64,000 nucleotides of DNA from Tissierellaceae bacterium. Its GTDB lineage: Bacteria; Bacillota; Clostridia; Tissierellales; Tissierellaceae. Of the stretch, positions 52,268 to 61,182 are shown one piece after another (position 1 is the stretch's first letter; every line of letters starts with the position of its first letter). The position numbers and the translations under genes were made by a program. The stretch spans positions 62,001 to 126,000 of the forward strand of contig JALNZV010000001.1 of assembly GCA_023229175.1 (NCBI GenBank), written 5' to 3'. The notes beneath the pieces are model-generated. The model worked only from the letters and a program-made list of their open reading frames with translations, made no database searches and had not been told where the DNA came from.

Positions 52268-52612
52268 CTATTCTTCATCTTCCTCTTCTAATATTTCTTT
52301 CTCTCCAGTAATCATCAACTCATCGAGCTTTGTTCGAAGGTCAATATTTTCTTCTTTTAAATTGTCTCTCTCCCTGGTTAATTGCCTAATTGTAGTATTT
52401 TGTTTTATTTGCTTTATAACGCTTAGCAATATACTTATTAAGGCTCCTACAACAGCTGAACCTAATATAACTACTGCTTGAGAAATAGTAAATTTAGCAA
52501 ATAAAAAATTAATTTCCACACTTCCCGCATTTTGAATGGCAAATATGGCCACTACAATTGCAAATATTAAAGAGATAATAAATTTAAATTCCAAGTTGAT
52601 TTTTAGTTTCAT
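52268..52612 (-). CDS. LapA-domain membrane protein
   Basis: A 114-residue protein with two membrane helices (about 10-28 and 42-62) in the DUF1049/LapA pattern (NAGSVEINFLFAKFTISQAVVIL), then a coiled coil and an acidic tail. In proteobacteria LapA helps LPS assembly; the role in Firmicutes is unknown. ATG at 52612 with GGGAGAG upstream. Confidence 0.88.
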   Translation of the reverse strand: MKLKINLEFKFIISLIFAIVVAIFAIQNAGSVEINFLFAKFTISQAVVILGSAVVGALISILLSVIKQIKQNTTIRQLTRERDNLKEENIDLRTKLDELMITGEKEILEEEDEE

Positions 52613-52683
52613 AAGATTCTCTCCCAAGATATTTTGTTGTAATAATTATACATTATGGATTTATCAAATTCTAGTATTTTATA

Positions 52684-54867
52684 CTATTTTAATTTTATTT
52701 TTGATAATGCATCCGACAATGAGGTATTAACAGCTTCATTTTCTTTTTTCTGCTCTTTTAAAAATCTAGATACTTCCCTTTTGCTCAATTTATCTTTTCT
52801 TTTTTTCATTCTTTCATTAAAAGCAGAGTATTTTTCTCTGTAACCGCAGGAACAAGTATATATCCTGCCCTCCCCCTCACCTTTTAGTTCCAACTTTTTC
52901 TTACAATTTGGGCATCTGGCATTTGTAGTTTGGGAAATATTTATTCTATGATTACATTCTCTATCTTGGCAAAGGTAGATTCTACCATTTTTAGTTTTTA
53001 CCTCAAGCATGTATTTTCCGCAATTAGGGCATTTAGTTCTTGTAAGGTTATCGTGTTTAAATTCTAATTGACTGTTTTTTATTTCCTTTACTATGGTTTT
53101 AGAGTAATCCTTCATTTCTTTAATAAATGTGTCCCTAGTAAGTTTGCCATCGGAAATAAGCCCTAATTTCTTTTCCCATTGTGCCGTCAAAGCAGGTGAT
53201 TTTAGCTCTTCTGGTACCAATTCCAATAGTTGCTTTCCCTTTCCAGTTGTCAGTATATCCTTTCCTCTATTTTCTATAAGAAATGTTTTAAACAGCTTTT
53301 CTATAATATCTGCCCTTGTGGCTACAGTTCCAATTCCCCCAGTCTCTCCTAAAATCCTAGACAATTCCTTATCTTTTTTTGCCATGTACTTAGATGGATT
53401 TTCCATGGCGGACAACAAGGTTCCCTCATTAAAGTAAGCTGGTGGTTTCGTCTTGCCCTGAGTTTCTTTAATCCATAAAACTTTAAGTATTTGGTTCTTT
53501 TTAATTTCAGGCAATATTTGGTCCTTAAGTTCATCATCCACATCTTCATCATCGTAAATATTGGAATATATTTCTTTCCATCCTTGTTTTAATATCCTTT
53601 TTCCCTTGGCAACAAAGTTTTCACTACCTATTTGAGCACTTATAGTAATTTGTTCGTATTCAAATGGTGGGTAAAGCACCGATAAAAATCTTTTCACAAC
53701 TAAATCGTATATCTTCCTTTCATCATTTGACAAATTTGATAAATTGACCCTTTCTTCCGTAGGAATAATTGCGTGGTGGTCTGTTACTTTTTTATTGTCA
53801 ACAAAGGATTTATTGGCTGCAATTGGTCTTGATATAAGACGAGAAGCAAATTTGCTGTATTCTCCAATACTGATTGCCTTGAGCCTGTCTTTTAAGGTAT
53901 CTACCATATCGTCTGACAAATATCTAGAATCTGTTCTAGGATATGTTAGAATCTTATGTCGTTCATATAGATTTTGCATAATAGATAAAGTAGACTTTGC
54001 CGAAAAATTGAATATCCTATTGGCATCTCTTTGTAGCTCCGTCAAATCATATAAGGTTGGAGAATATGACCTTTTGTTGTTCTTATTAACTTCCACTATT
54101 TTTGCATCTTTCCCCTTTATGGAATTTAATATTTCTAATATATCCTCCCTGTTAAAAGTTCTGGTACTATTGTTTTTATCCTGCCATACCAGCCTAAAAT
54201 CATCTATTTTTGCTTCAATACCGTAATAATCTTTTGGAACAAACTTATCTATTTCCTCCTGCCTTTGTGCTATCATAGCTAAAGTAGGTGTCTGTACTCT
54301 GCCACATGATAGCTGAGAATTATACTTTACCGTCAAGGCCCTCGTTCCATTTATACCAACTATCCAATCTGCTTCTGCTCTTCCCTTTGCTGATTCATAT
54401 AAATTATCATACTTTCTACCGTCTTTTAAGCTGTTAAATCCGTCTATTATAGCTTTATCTGTCACAGATGATATCCACAGTCTTTTAATTGGCTTTTTTA
54501 TATTTGCCTTATCTAAAATCCAACGTGCAACCAGTTCCCCTTCCCTGCCGGCATCTGTAGCGATGATTATACTATCCACATCTCGTCTTCTCATTTGGCT
54601 TTGTACTGTATTAAATTGCTTGGCAGTTTGCCGGATGGTTACTAACTTCATTTTATCTGGCAAAATCGGCAAATCTTCAAGCTCCCATGTTTTATATTTC
54701 TTATTGTACTCCTCTGGATCTGCCAAAGTTACAAGATGACCTAATGCCCATGTAACTATATATTTACTTCCCTCCAAATATCCATTGCCCTTTTTCTTAC
54801 AATTCAGCACCCTAGCAATATCTCTGGCTACTGAAGGTTTCTCTGCTAATACTAATGATAATCCCAT
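52684..54867 (-). CDS. topB: DNA topoisomerase III
   Basis: Type IA topoisomerase of 727 residues. TOPRIM domain (LVLAEKPSVARDIA, IIATDAGREGELVARW), catalytic Tyr in ILTYPRTDSRYL, and two C-terminal Cys4 zinc ribbons (CPNCGKYML..CQDREC; CPNCKKKLE..CSC). Full length and intact; decatenates DNA. AGGAGAG precedes the ATG. Confidence 0.96.
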   Translation of the reverse strand: MGLSLVLAEKPSVARDIARVLNCKKKGNGYLEGSKYIVTWALGHLVTLADPEEYNKKYKTWELEDLPILPDKMKLVTIRQTAKQFNTVQSQMRRRDVDSIIIATDAGREGELVARWILDKANIKKPIKRLWISSVTDKAIIDGFNSLKDGRKYDNLYESAKGRAEADWIVGINGTRALTVKYNSQLSCGRVQTPTLAMIAQRQEEIDKFVPKDYYGIEAKIDDFRLVWQDKNNSTRTFNREDILEILNSIKGKDAKIVEVNKNNKRSYSPTLYDLTELQRDANRIFNFSAKSTLSIMQNLYERHKILTYPRTDSRYLSDDMVDTLKDRLKAISIGEYSKFASRLISRPIAANKSFVDNKKVTDHHAIIPTEERVNLSNLSNDERKIYDLVVKRFLSVLYPPFEYEQITISAQIGSENFVAKGKRILKQGWKEIYSNIYDDEDVDDELKDQILPEIKKNQILKVLWIKETQGKTKPPAYFNEGTLLSAMENPSKYMAKKDKELSRILGETGGIGTVATRADIIEKLFKTFLIENRGKDILTTGKGKQLLELVPEELKSPALTAQWEKKLGLISDGKLTRDTFIKEMKDYSKTIVKEIKNSQLEFKHDNLTRTKCPNCGKYMLEVKTKNGRIYLCQDRECNHRINISQTTNARCPNCKKKLELKGEGEGRIYTCSCGYREKYSAFNERMKKRKDKLSKREVSRFLKEQKKENEAVNTSLSDALSKIKLK

Positions 54868-54931
54868 TTAATGTTCTCTCCTATTACATATTGTTTTAAT
54901 TCTCCATATATAGTGTATCCTAGTAACCACA

Positions 54932-54975
54932 ATAAAACAACCTATACAGTATTGAGATAGTATAGGTTGTTTTAG
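54932..54975 (-). terminator. Terminator after asnS
   Basis: AAACAACCTATAC and its complement form a 13-bp stem followed by TTTTATTG on the minus strand. Confidence 0.85.
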
Positions 54976-54977
54976 CA

Positions 54978-56366
54978 TTAAAACTCTGCATATTTTACAG
55001 TTCTAGGAAATGGTATTACGTCCCTTATATTGGACATTCCAGTAATATACATCAATGCCCTTTCAAATCCTAGTCCATATCCAGCATGTTTTGTACCTCC
55101 GAATCTTCTAAGCTCTAAATACCACCAGTAATCTTCAGGGTCCATTCCATTGTCAATAATTTTTTGTTCCAATACCTCTAATCTTTCCTCTCTCTGTGAA
55201 CCTCCGATTATTTCACCGACTCCTGGAACTAATAAGTCCATGGCAGCTACAGTTTTACCATCTTCATTTAGTCTCATGTAAAAAGCCTTTATCTCCTTTG
55301 GATATCCTGTGACAAATACTGGTCTTTTGAATACCTTTTCAGCTATATATCTTTCGTGTTCAGTTTGAAGGTCAATGCCCCATTTCACTGGAAATTTAAA
55401 TTCTTCACCCGATTCAAGAAGCAGGTCGATGGCCTCTGTGTAAGTAATCACGCCAAAATCTGAATTAACTACATTTTCAAGCCTTTTAATCAATCCCTTA
55501 TCGACAAAGTTACTAAAGAATTCCATTTCCTCCTTGGCATTGTCCATGACGTATTTAATTATATATTTCATCATATCTTCTGCCAATTCCATATTATCTT
55601 TTAATTCTGCAAATGCTATCTCAGGTTCAATCATCCAAAATTCAGCCGCATGCCTAGCAGTATTGGAGTTTTCTGCTCTAAAAGTAGGCCCAAAAGTATA
55701 TACGTTTTTAAATGCCAATGCAAATGCTTCAGCTTCCAATTGTCCAGAGACCGTTAAATTTGTTTCCTTGCCAAAAAAGTCCTTTGAAAAATCTATATCT
55801 CCTTCTTTGTTTAATGGAATATTTTTAAAATCTAGTGTGGACAGTCTAAACATTTCCCCAGCACCTTCTGCATCCGATGCAGTAATTATGGGAGTGTGAA
55901 CATAAACAAATCCTCGTTCTTGGAAAAACTTGTGTATTGCATAAGCTAAAATAGATCTTACCCTAAATACTGCATTAAAAGCATTGGCTCTAGGCCTTAG
56001 ATGAGCAATTGTTCTCATGTATTCAAAGGTATGTCTTTTTTTCTGCAGTGGGTAATCATGAGTAGAATATCCTTCTACTTCGATATTTGAAGCTTTGATT
56101 TCAAAAGGTTGTTTTGCCTTTGGAGTCGGTACCAATATCCCCTTAACTTTAATAGATGAACTAAGGGGAAGCTTTTCTATTTCCCTGTAGTTATCCAATT
56201 CTTCTTCAAAAACTATTTGTAGATTTTTAAAAAATGTTCCATCATTTAGCTCTATAAAACCAAAATTTTTAGAAGACCTTAGCGTTCTTATCCACCCCTC
56301 TACCTCAATTTCTTGATTCAAAAACTTTTCCGTATCCTTATAGATATCTCTCACAGTTGTAAGCAT
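54978..56366 (-). CDS. asnS: Asparaginyl-tRNA synthetase
   Basis: Class II synthetase of 462 residues: OB anticodon-binding domain (VEGWIRTLRSSKNFGFIELNDG), motif 2 FGPTFRAENSNTARHAAEFWM, motif 3 GYGLGFERALMYITGM. ATG at 56366 with GAGGAG at 7 nt; the longer frame to 56411 runs into the T-box terminator and is discounted. Regulated by an Asn T-box. Confidence 0.98.
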   Translation of the reverse strand: MLTTVRDIYKDTEKFLNQEIEVEGWIRTLRSSKNFGFIELNDGTFFKNLQIVFEEELDNYREIEKLPLSSSIKVKGILVPTPKAKQPFEIKASNIEVEGYSTHDYPLQKKRHTFEYMRTIAHLRPRANAFNAVFRVRSILAYAIHKFFQERGFVYVHTPIITASDAEGAGEMFRLSTLDFKNIPLNKEGDIDFSKDFFGKETNLTVSGQLEAEAFALAFKNVYTFGPTFRAENSNTARHAAEFWMIEPEIAFAELKDNMELAEDMMKYIIKYVMDNAKEEMEFFSNFVDKGLIKRLENVVNSDFGVITYTEAIDLLLESGEEFKFPVKWGIDLQTEHERYIAEKVFKRPVFVTGYPKEIKAFYMRLNEDGKTVAAMDLLVPGVGEIIGGSQREERLEVLEQKIIDNGMDPEDYWWYLELRRFGGTKHAGYGLGFERALMYITGMSNIRDVIPFPRTVKYAEF

Positions 56367-56390
56367 TTTTATTCTCCTCTCTTTCTTATC

Positions 56391-56645
56391 AAAAAATAAA
56401 AAAACCTTCATCCAAAAGGACGAAAGTTTAACTTCCGCGGTACCACCCTAATTGCTAACAGCCACTTAACCACACGACAATGTGTCTCACTTCTAACGGT
56501 GTGAAACCGTCTAAGCCTACTATCTGTAAATTTCGGTTAGAAACTCCAGGATGTTCTTCAATATAAGCATAGTATCGACTTTCCACTGCCGCCGACTCCC
56601 TAGAACCACCTCTTATATCTACTCTTCCTATCTCAGTTGTTTTCT
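56391..56645 (-). ncRNA. T-box leader of asnS (Asn AAC specifier)
   Basis: Specifier AAC (56555-56553) lies in the GAAG-AAC-AUCC context aligned with the leuS leader; the T-box AGGGTGGTACCGCGG is at about 56448-56434, and a 9-bp terminator stem with T7 (56424-56391) ends the leader just before the asnS ribosome site. The codon agrees with the gene. Confidence 0.94.
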
Positions 56646-56656
56646 GCTTTTATCTA

Positions 56657-56685
56657 ATTATAGTTATATTATTCCTCATTGTCAA
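56657..56685 (-). promoter_or_regulatory. Perfect-consensus sigma-A promoter of asnS leader
   Basis: TTGACA (56685-56680), 17 nt, TATAAT (56662-56657). Confidence 0.88.
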
Positions 56686-56720
56686 CTAATTTACCCAATC
56701 TGATAGTGATTAGTCTAATA

Positions 56721-57575
56721 TTAATCTTCCAATTTTACTAATACTATTTCTGGTCTGTTAAATATTCTAATAGGAATAATGCTATTTCCTAAACCCCTAC
56801 TTATATATAAGGTTGAATTATCTCTAGTATGGGATCCAGATGTATATTTGGGAAAGAAACCTTGCTCTGGTGCTACTAGACCACCTAAACCTGGTATTCT
56901 AAATTGTCCCCCGTGTGCATGACCTGCAAATATCATATCCATATTTGCAGCTACATATAAATCTAACAATTCTGGCCTATGTGATAAGAGTATTTGAAAC
57001 TCACTATCATTCTTCAATTTATTTAACTTTTCTTCAAGAATATGAAATCTAGTTTCTCTATCCTTATGCCCTAAAGAATAAAATCCTGGGTCCATTAAAC
57101 CTAAAATTTCTATACTGGAATTTTCCCTATCTAATCTAAGTTTTTCGTTTTCTAATACCCTTATATCTAATCTTTTTAATTCTTCTCTAACAACATCATA
57201 CTTTCCTGACCAAGCTTCATGATTTCCAGGAACATAATAAACTGGCACAATATCCATTGCCCCTTTTACAAATTCCAGTGCTTTTTCCAAGTCAAATCTT
57301 CGTCTATCAACTAAATCTCCAGTAATTACAATAATATCCGGGGAAAGGGATTTAATCTTTCCAAGTATATATCTTTGGTTTTTTCCAAAGGTTTTATTAT
57401 GAAGATCTGATATATGAAGTATCTTAAATCCGTTAAAGCCTTTTGGAAGTTTCTCATTTTTATAAATATATTTTGAAACACTAATATGGTTATTCTGCCA
57501 TATTAAAAAAATAATTACCATTATAATTGTTAGTATTATTTTCATATTCTTTGCTGGCTCCTTTGTTTTTATCAA
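56721..57575 (-). CDS. Membrane-anchored metallophosphoesterase (YkuE-like)
   Basis: A calcineurin-type phosphoesterase of 284 residues with an N-terminal membrane anchor (about 10-26). All metal motifs are present: ISDLHN, GDLVDRRR, PGNHEAW, LLSHRPE and GHAHGGQ. The active site should face outside. The substrate is unknown; some YkuE-like enzymes cleave lipid-linked phosphodiesters. Overlaps the preceding methyltransferase stop by 4 nt. Confidence 0.9.
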   Translation of the reverse strand: MIKTKEPAKNMKIILTIIMVIIFLIWQNNHISVSKYIYKNEKLPKGFNGFKILHISDLHNKTFGKNQRYILGKIKSLSPDIIVITGDLVDRRRFDLEKALEFVKGAMDIVPVYYVPGNHEAWSGKYDVVREELKRLDIRVLENEKLRLDRENSSIEILGLMDPGFYSLGHKDRETRFHILEEKLNKLKNDSEFQILLSHRPELLDLYVAANMDMIFAGHAHGGQFRIPGLGGLVAPEQGFFPKYTSGSHTRDNSTLYISRGLGNSIIPIRIFNRPEIVLVKLED

Positions 57576-58372
57576 GATACCTCTCCTACAAATAATAAAT
57601 GATTAGATGCACCTAAAAATTCTGGTTTTTCAGAGCAATAAAAATGATATTTCAGCCACTGGCTATAGGATTTTTCATCCATATTATTTATCTTATCTGC
57701 AAGTAATTCAGATAAGCCATCTGTTGCCACTTCAGAAATAATATTTAGATTTGAGGCCTTTAGTAAATTTCTACAATCATCTACAGTATGGAAGACAAAG
57801 GGAAAGTCTACCACTTTAAAGCTTTCATGATTATAAGAATCTTCCTTTAAAAAGTTTGAATTATATAAAAATGTTTCTGTTGTTATTACCATATCATTGG
57901 AAATAAAGGCAAAAAACATTTTTCCATTTTCCTTGCATACCCTTTTCACTTCATTTATACATTTCATCCTATCTTCCATCTTTTCTAAATGATATAGGGG
58001 TCCAAAGCAAAGTACTATATCATATGTATTATCATCCAATAACGATAAGTCTAGGGCATTACCCTGGACTACATCAATATTCATTTCATCATTTATCTTT
58101 TCTTTTATCTGTTTTACATGATTAGAAGCCAATTCTATTGACTTTACTTCATATCCTTTATCTGCAAAATATAAGCTATATTCCCCAGTTCCAGCACCAA
58201 GGTCAAGAATTTTCATGCCTGGTTTTAAATGTCTTTCAATTTGTCTTACAGTCGTTAGAAATTCTACTTGTGCTGCCTTTGATGATAGTCTACTACTTTC
58301 ATCAAATATCTCATATAAAGCTGACACCCTTTCTTCTTCATCTTCAATATTAAGTAAATCTTTTATTTCCAT
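57572..58372 (-). CDS. Class I SAM-dependent methyltransferase
   Basis: A 266-residue methyltransferase with SAM motif I ILDLGAGTGEYSLYFADKG, acidic residue in VKSIELASNHV and post-motif DIVLCFGPLYHLEKMEDR, closest in style to UbiE/small-molecule methyltransferases. Substrate unknown. Start ATG at 58372 has AAGGAGG at 7 nt. The 180 nt upstream hold no promoter that I am confident of. Confidence 0.88.
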   Translation of the reverse strand: MEIKDLLNIEDEEERVSALYEIFDESSRLSSKAAQVEFLTTVRQIERHLKPGMKILDLGAGTGEYSLYFADKGYEVKSIELASNHVKQIKEKINDEMNIDVVQGNALDLSLLDDNTYDIVLCFGPLYHLEKMEDRMKCINEVKRVCKENGKMFFAFISNDMVITTETFLYNSNFLKEDSYNHESFKVVDFPFVFHTVDDCRNLLKASNLNIISEVATDGLSELLADKINNMDEKSYSQWLKYHFYCSEKPEFLGASNHLLFVGEVS

Positions 58373-58514
58373 CTTGTAGCCTCCTTATTTTCTTATAATC
58401 TTATCTATCAAAAATAAATGACTTTACAACTGCAAAATATTACCTAATATAGGCTTGTATAATAATAGATGGCGGGATTTTTGAAGGGAGTCCATTACAC
58501 AAAATTACATATAA

Positions 58515-58550
58515 TATATGCATCGGGACATCTATATCCCGATGCATATT
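58515..58550 (-). terminator. Hairpin after the ABC exporter gene
   Basis: TATGCATCGGGA and its complement (58517-58528, 58537-58548) around an 8-nt loop; no clear U tract. Confidence 0.65.
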
Positions 58551-58553
58551 CTA

Positions 58554-60146
58554 TTACCTAAATTCTATTATTTCATCCAATTTACCCATATTCCCTAAAG
58601 AAAACTGATGGGAAATAATTATTAAAGTCCTATCTTTAATAGATAATAATTGTGATTCAATAGCCCTAGCATTTCTTTCATCAAGGTTGGCTAATGGTTC
58701 ATCTAATATCAATATAGGTGTTTCCCTTAGTATACTTCTTGCAAGGGTAACCCTTCTCTTTTCTCCTCCTGAAAGATTAGTGGCCCCCTCATTAATTAAC
58801 ATATCTAGGCTATCATCATTAGCATATTTATCTAAACCTACTCTATATAATGCATCAATAATCTTTTCATCTGGAATATCCTGATACATGGTAAGATTAT
58901 TTCTTAGGCTTTCTTCAAATAATACTGCATCCTGCCTCATTACTGTAATAATTTGATTTAAATTTTTGATTTCACTTACTGGAATACTATTAATCTCTAC
59001 CCTACCAGAAGAGGGTCTGTAGTAATTTAAAAGAAGATTAACACTAGTAGTTTTCCCAGAGCCACTTATTCCCTTTAGCAGATATTGCTTATCTCTTATA
59101 AATCTTATATTTAAATTATCAATTATCTTTTCATGATCTTCATAGGCGAAAGATACATCTCTAAACAGGGCTTCTTTAAAGCCCTCCTTAGGAATATCTA
59201 GGCTTCCATGCTCTATAGACTGGTTATTTATAAAGTCTAATACTGACTTATTGACAGGCTTTACAGAAATCAAATCCTGTATAAAATAGGATAGGGATAT
59301 AATTGGGTAGGATAATTGGTCTATCATGCCTACTGCAATAAAGAAGTCACCAGCTGAAAAGTCTCCACTTAATACCAAGTATGCTGCAAATATAAGTATT
59401 ATAAAGTGAGACAAGTATGAAAGAAGGGCTGATATACTTCTTGTTAAATATCCCATCTGCCTTTTTTTTAGGTTCTTTTCCATTGTAATATTATTTGATT
59501 CCATGAACTTTTCTTTAATATTTTTTTCAATGGAAAAGTTTTTGATTATTTCAAAGCCATTTAGCCAATCTGTTATGGTCTTTATATGGTTTTCAAATTG
59601 TTTTACATGTTCAGTTTGTGCCTTTTGTAATTTCTTTTCAACTAGCTTTGGAACATATAAGGGCATAGTCAAAAGAAACAAGGTCATTATTGCTATCCTA
59701 TAGTCTAAGATAAATAAGGATGTGGAAACAATGATGATTTTAACTATTATTTCCGCTAGCATTGGAATTGTAGAATAAAATTGATTTTCAATTATCTCCA
59801 TCTCATTTGTATATTGTGCAAGATATTCCCCTTGCTTTCTTTTTAAAAAACCTGGATAGTCTTTAGCAAGTAAACTTTTAAAATAATCTAGTTTTACCTG
59901 CCTTATGGAATTTACAGCAAATTTTCCCCTATTTATATCGTATAGATAGTGAAATACTAATTCCAGTAAGATAAATCCACCTAGATAAAGTCCGTATATT
60001 AGGGTATTATGCATGTTTTTCCCCAGGGCATAGTCTAGGACATTTCCTTTTAGAAATTGAACTCTTACTGCCAAGAAAGCAGCCATTATTGAAAATGTAA
60101 TAGCCACAAGTAATAGCTTTAAATTTCCTTTTATATATTTTTTCAT
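58554..60146 (-). CDS. ABC exporter, fused membrane and ATPase domains
   Basis: Half-transporter of 530 residues: six-helix exporter domain (about 1-300) and nucleotide-binding domain with Walker A GISGSGKTT, signature LSGGEKRR, Walker B ILILDEPLAN and the H-loop in IIISHQ. It is on the short side for an MsbA/LmrA-type exporter and would act as a homodimer or with a partner not seen here. The ribosome site AATAGGAGG (60162-60154) can be sequestered by leader RNA downstream of a short RLR-containing leader ORF, suggesting drug-inducible translation. Substrate inferred only. Confidence 0.9.
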   Translation of the reverse strand: MKKYIKGNLKLLLVAITFSIMAAFLAVRVQFLKGNVLDYALGKNMHNTLIYGLYLGGFILLELVFHYLYDINRGKFAVNSIRQVKLDYFKSLLAKDYPGFLKRKQGEYLAQYTNEMEIIENQFYSTIPMLAEIIVKIIIVSTSLFILDYRIAIMTLFLLTMPLYVPKLVEKKLQKAQTEHVKQFENHIKTITDWLNGFEIIKNFSIEKNIKEKFMESNNITMEKNLKKRQMGYLTRSISALLSYLSHFIILIFAAYLVLSGDFSAGDFFIAVGMIDQLSYPIISLSYFIQDLISVKPVNKSVLDFINNQSIEHGSLDIPKEGFKEALFRDVSFAYEDHEKIIDNLNIRFIRDKQYLLKGISGSGKTTSVNLLLNYYRPSSGRVEINSIPVSEIKNLNQIITVMRQDAVLFEESLRNNLTMYQDIPDEKIIDALYRVGLDKYANDDSLDMLINEGATNLSGGEKRRVTLARSILRETPILILDEPLANLDERNARAIESQLLSIKDRTLIIISHQFSLGNMGKLDEIIEFR

Positions 60147-60153
60147 TTTTATT

Positions 60154-60219
60154 CCTCCTATTTATTATTCTCAAAATAACAATAGAAGGTTTTATTATCC
60201 TTCTATTGTTTTAGAAGGA
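60154..60219 (-). promoter_or_regulatory. Four-arm translational attenuator of the ABC exporter
   Basis: Arm 1 TCCTTCTA (60219-60212, end of the leader ORF) pairs with arm 2 (8 bp). Arm 2, extended as AACAATAGAAGG (60210-60199), pairs with arm 3 CCTTCTATTGTT (60189-60178; 12 bp). Arm 3 CCTTCTATT also pairs with arm 4 AATAGGAGG (60162-60154; 9 bp, one G-U), which is the exporter ribosome site. 1:2 plus 3:4 hides the site; 2:3 frees it. The 2:3 stem is followed by a modest U tract and could also terminate. Confidence 0.72.
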
Positions 60220-60237
60220 CTTTCTTAGTCTAACCAC
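60211..60237 (-). CDS. Leader peptide MVRLRKSF before the ABC exporter
   Basis: Eight codons, GTG start at 60237, stop TAA at 60211, with AAGGAG 8 nt upstream. Codons 3-5 are Arg-Leu-Arg, the R/K-X-R/K class of macrolide-dependent arrest motif known from the ErmD leader peptide. A ribosome paused with Leu4 in the P site would reach about 60212, masking arm 1 of the attenuator. Too short for statistical support; the case is structural. Confidence 0.6.
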   Translation of the reverse strand: MVRLRKSF

Positions 60238-60276
60238 TTTTACCACTCCTTAGATTAGGATTAAAATATCTTGTTT

Positions 60277-60486
60277 TTATATATGAATAACTCTTTCATA
60301 AATTATTATCCCCGTTTCTACAATTTCTTCCAATATACCAAAGAAATCTATTCCTCTAATCTTACCCTCACTATCAATAACTAAGTCAACATCACTTAAT
60401 TCTGTTGCATTTTCCTTTGCATAAGATCCAAAAAGGATAGCTTTTCTAATTGGATATACATTGAATATTGGTAATAATTTTCGCAA
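60277..60486 (-). pseudogene. Nucleotidyltransferase (MNT) domain remnant
   Basis: A 69-residue fragment with the intact MNT motif GSYAKENATELSDVDL (GS-x9-DxD) but a shortened C-terminus. After FFGILEEIVE the sequence jumps to IIIYERVIHI, which resembles the normal end of the family; the usual 30 or so intervening residues, including the third acidic position, seem deleted in frame. Weak TTG start, poor ribosome site. It lies 19 nt after the PIN gene. No HEPN partner. Probably inactive. Confidence 0.65.
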
Positions 60487-60504
60487 GAAATTTCTTCTTC
60501 TAAT

Positions 60505-60873
60505 TTATAATTCAAGAAGCATATTTAGCTTATTATCAAATGTATAGATTTGATATCCTCTGACTTTGTTATATGCATATAATAAAGTATCTACAAAGTC
60601 CAATTTCCTTTTGCCAAATAATAAAAATGCTTCTTCTAAAACCTCCATATCATTTACAATTATATTAGTGTATCTAAGTAATTCCAATAAGATATTACTG
60701 ATTTCCTCATTTTTAACTTTATAGACCTTCTCAAGAACATATACAATTTCTGCAATTACCTCGTTAGGTAATTGTATTTCATTATCCTCAACAATAGTCG
60801 TAGCCTTCTCTGATAAGTCCTCATGGTCATCAAGTAAGTATCTCAAAATAATATTTGCATCAACTATTTTCAT
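60505..60873 (-). CDS. PIN-domain toxin (VapC-like)
   Basis: A 122-residue PIN RNase. Catalytic acids: Asp4 in IVDANIILRYLLDD, Glu in EVIAEIVYVLEK, Asp in LDFVDTLLYAY and Asp in YTFDNKL. ATG at 60873 with GGTGGG at 5 nt; it overlaps the antitoxin gene by 14 nt, classic for toxin-antitoxin pairs. Length is slightly short of 130-140 VapC but complete. Confidence 0.88.
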   Translation of the reverse strand: MKIVDANIILRYLLDDHEDLSEKATTIVEDNEIQLPNEVIAEIVYVLEKVYKVKNEEISNILLELLRYTNIIVNDMEVLEEAFLLFGKRKLDFVDTLLYAYNKVRGYQIYTFDNKLNMLLEL

Positions 60874-61096
60874 ATTTTCCCACCACCGCCTTGGACCAAG
60901 CCCCACTCTCTAAATCTTGTAATTCTTCATTTTTATATTTGGACAAAGCACCTCTCAATCTCTTTTTTTCAGTATCCTCTTCTATGTTTTCATAGGGAAA
61001 AATAATTACTTCTAATCTTTTATTTCTAAGTCCTTTTGGTATATCTATAACCTTGGATAATTCGTCACTATCTTTAATTATTCTTAAAAATTCCAT
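60860..61096 (-). CDS. Antitoxin of the PIN toxin
   Basis: A 78-residue protein with an N-terminal short beta-type region (SKVIDIPKGLRNKRLEVIIFP, AbrB/DUF2281-like) and a charged C-terminal tail that probably wraps the PIN toxin. ATG at 61096 with GGGAGAG at 7 nt is favoured over 61120. Driven by a strong promoter at 61154-61182. Confidence 0.82.
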   Translation of the reverse strand: MEFLRIIKDSDELSKVIDIPKGLRNKRLEVIIFPYENIEEDTEKKRLRGALSKYKNEELQDLESGAWSKAVVGKYENS

Positions 61097-61153
61097 ATAT
61101 ATTCTCTCCCTTCCAAACAAATAACTAGTTATAAGAATAAACTCTTTATAAAG

Positions 61154-61182
61154 ATTATACTATAGATTTAATTGTCTGACAA
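61154..61182 (-). promoter_or_regulatory. Sigma-A promoter of the PIN toxin-antitoxin pair
   Basis: TTGTCA (61182-61177), 17 nt, TATAAT (61159-61154), starting immediately after the stop of the 36-codon ORF. Confidence 0.8.

Noticed and set aside
56367..56411. N-terminal extension of asnS by 15 codons
   Set aside because: It covers the T-box terminator and lacks a ribosome site.
60171..60210. Simple intrinsic terminator before the ABC gene
   Set aside because: The 12-bp stem has only a modest U tract, and its 3' arm also pairs with the exporter ribosome site, so an attenuator conformer explains more. Partial termination remains possible.
60277..60873. HEPN-MNT toxin-antitoxin or defence module
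   Set aside because: No HEPN domain; the neighbour is a PIN protein with its own overlapping antitoxin, and the MNT domain is shortened.
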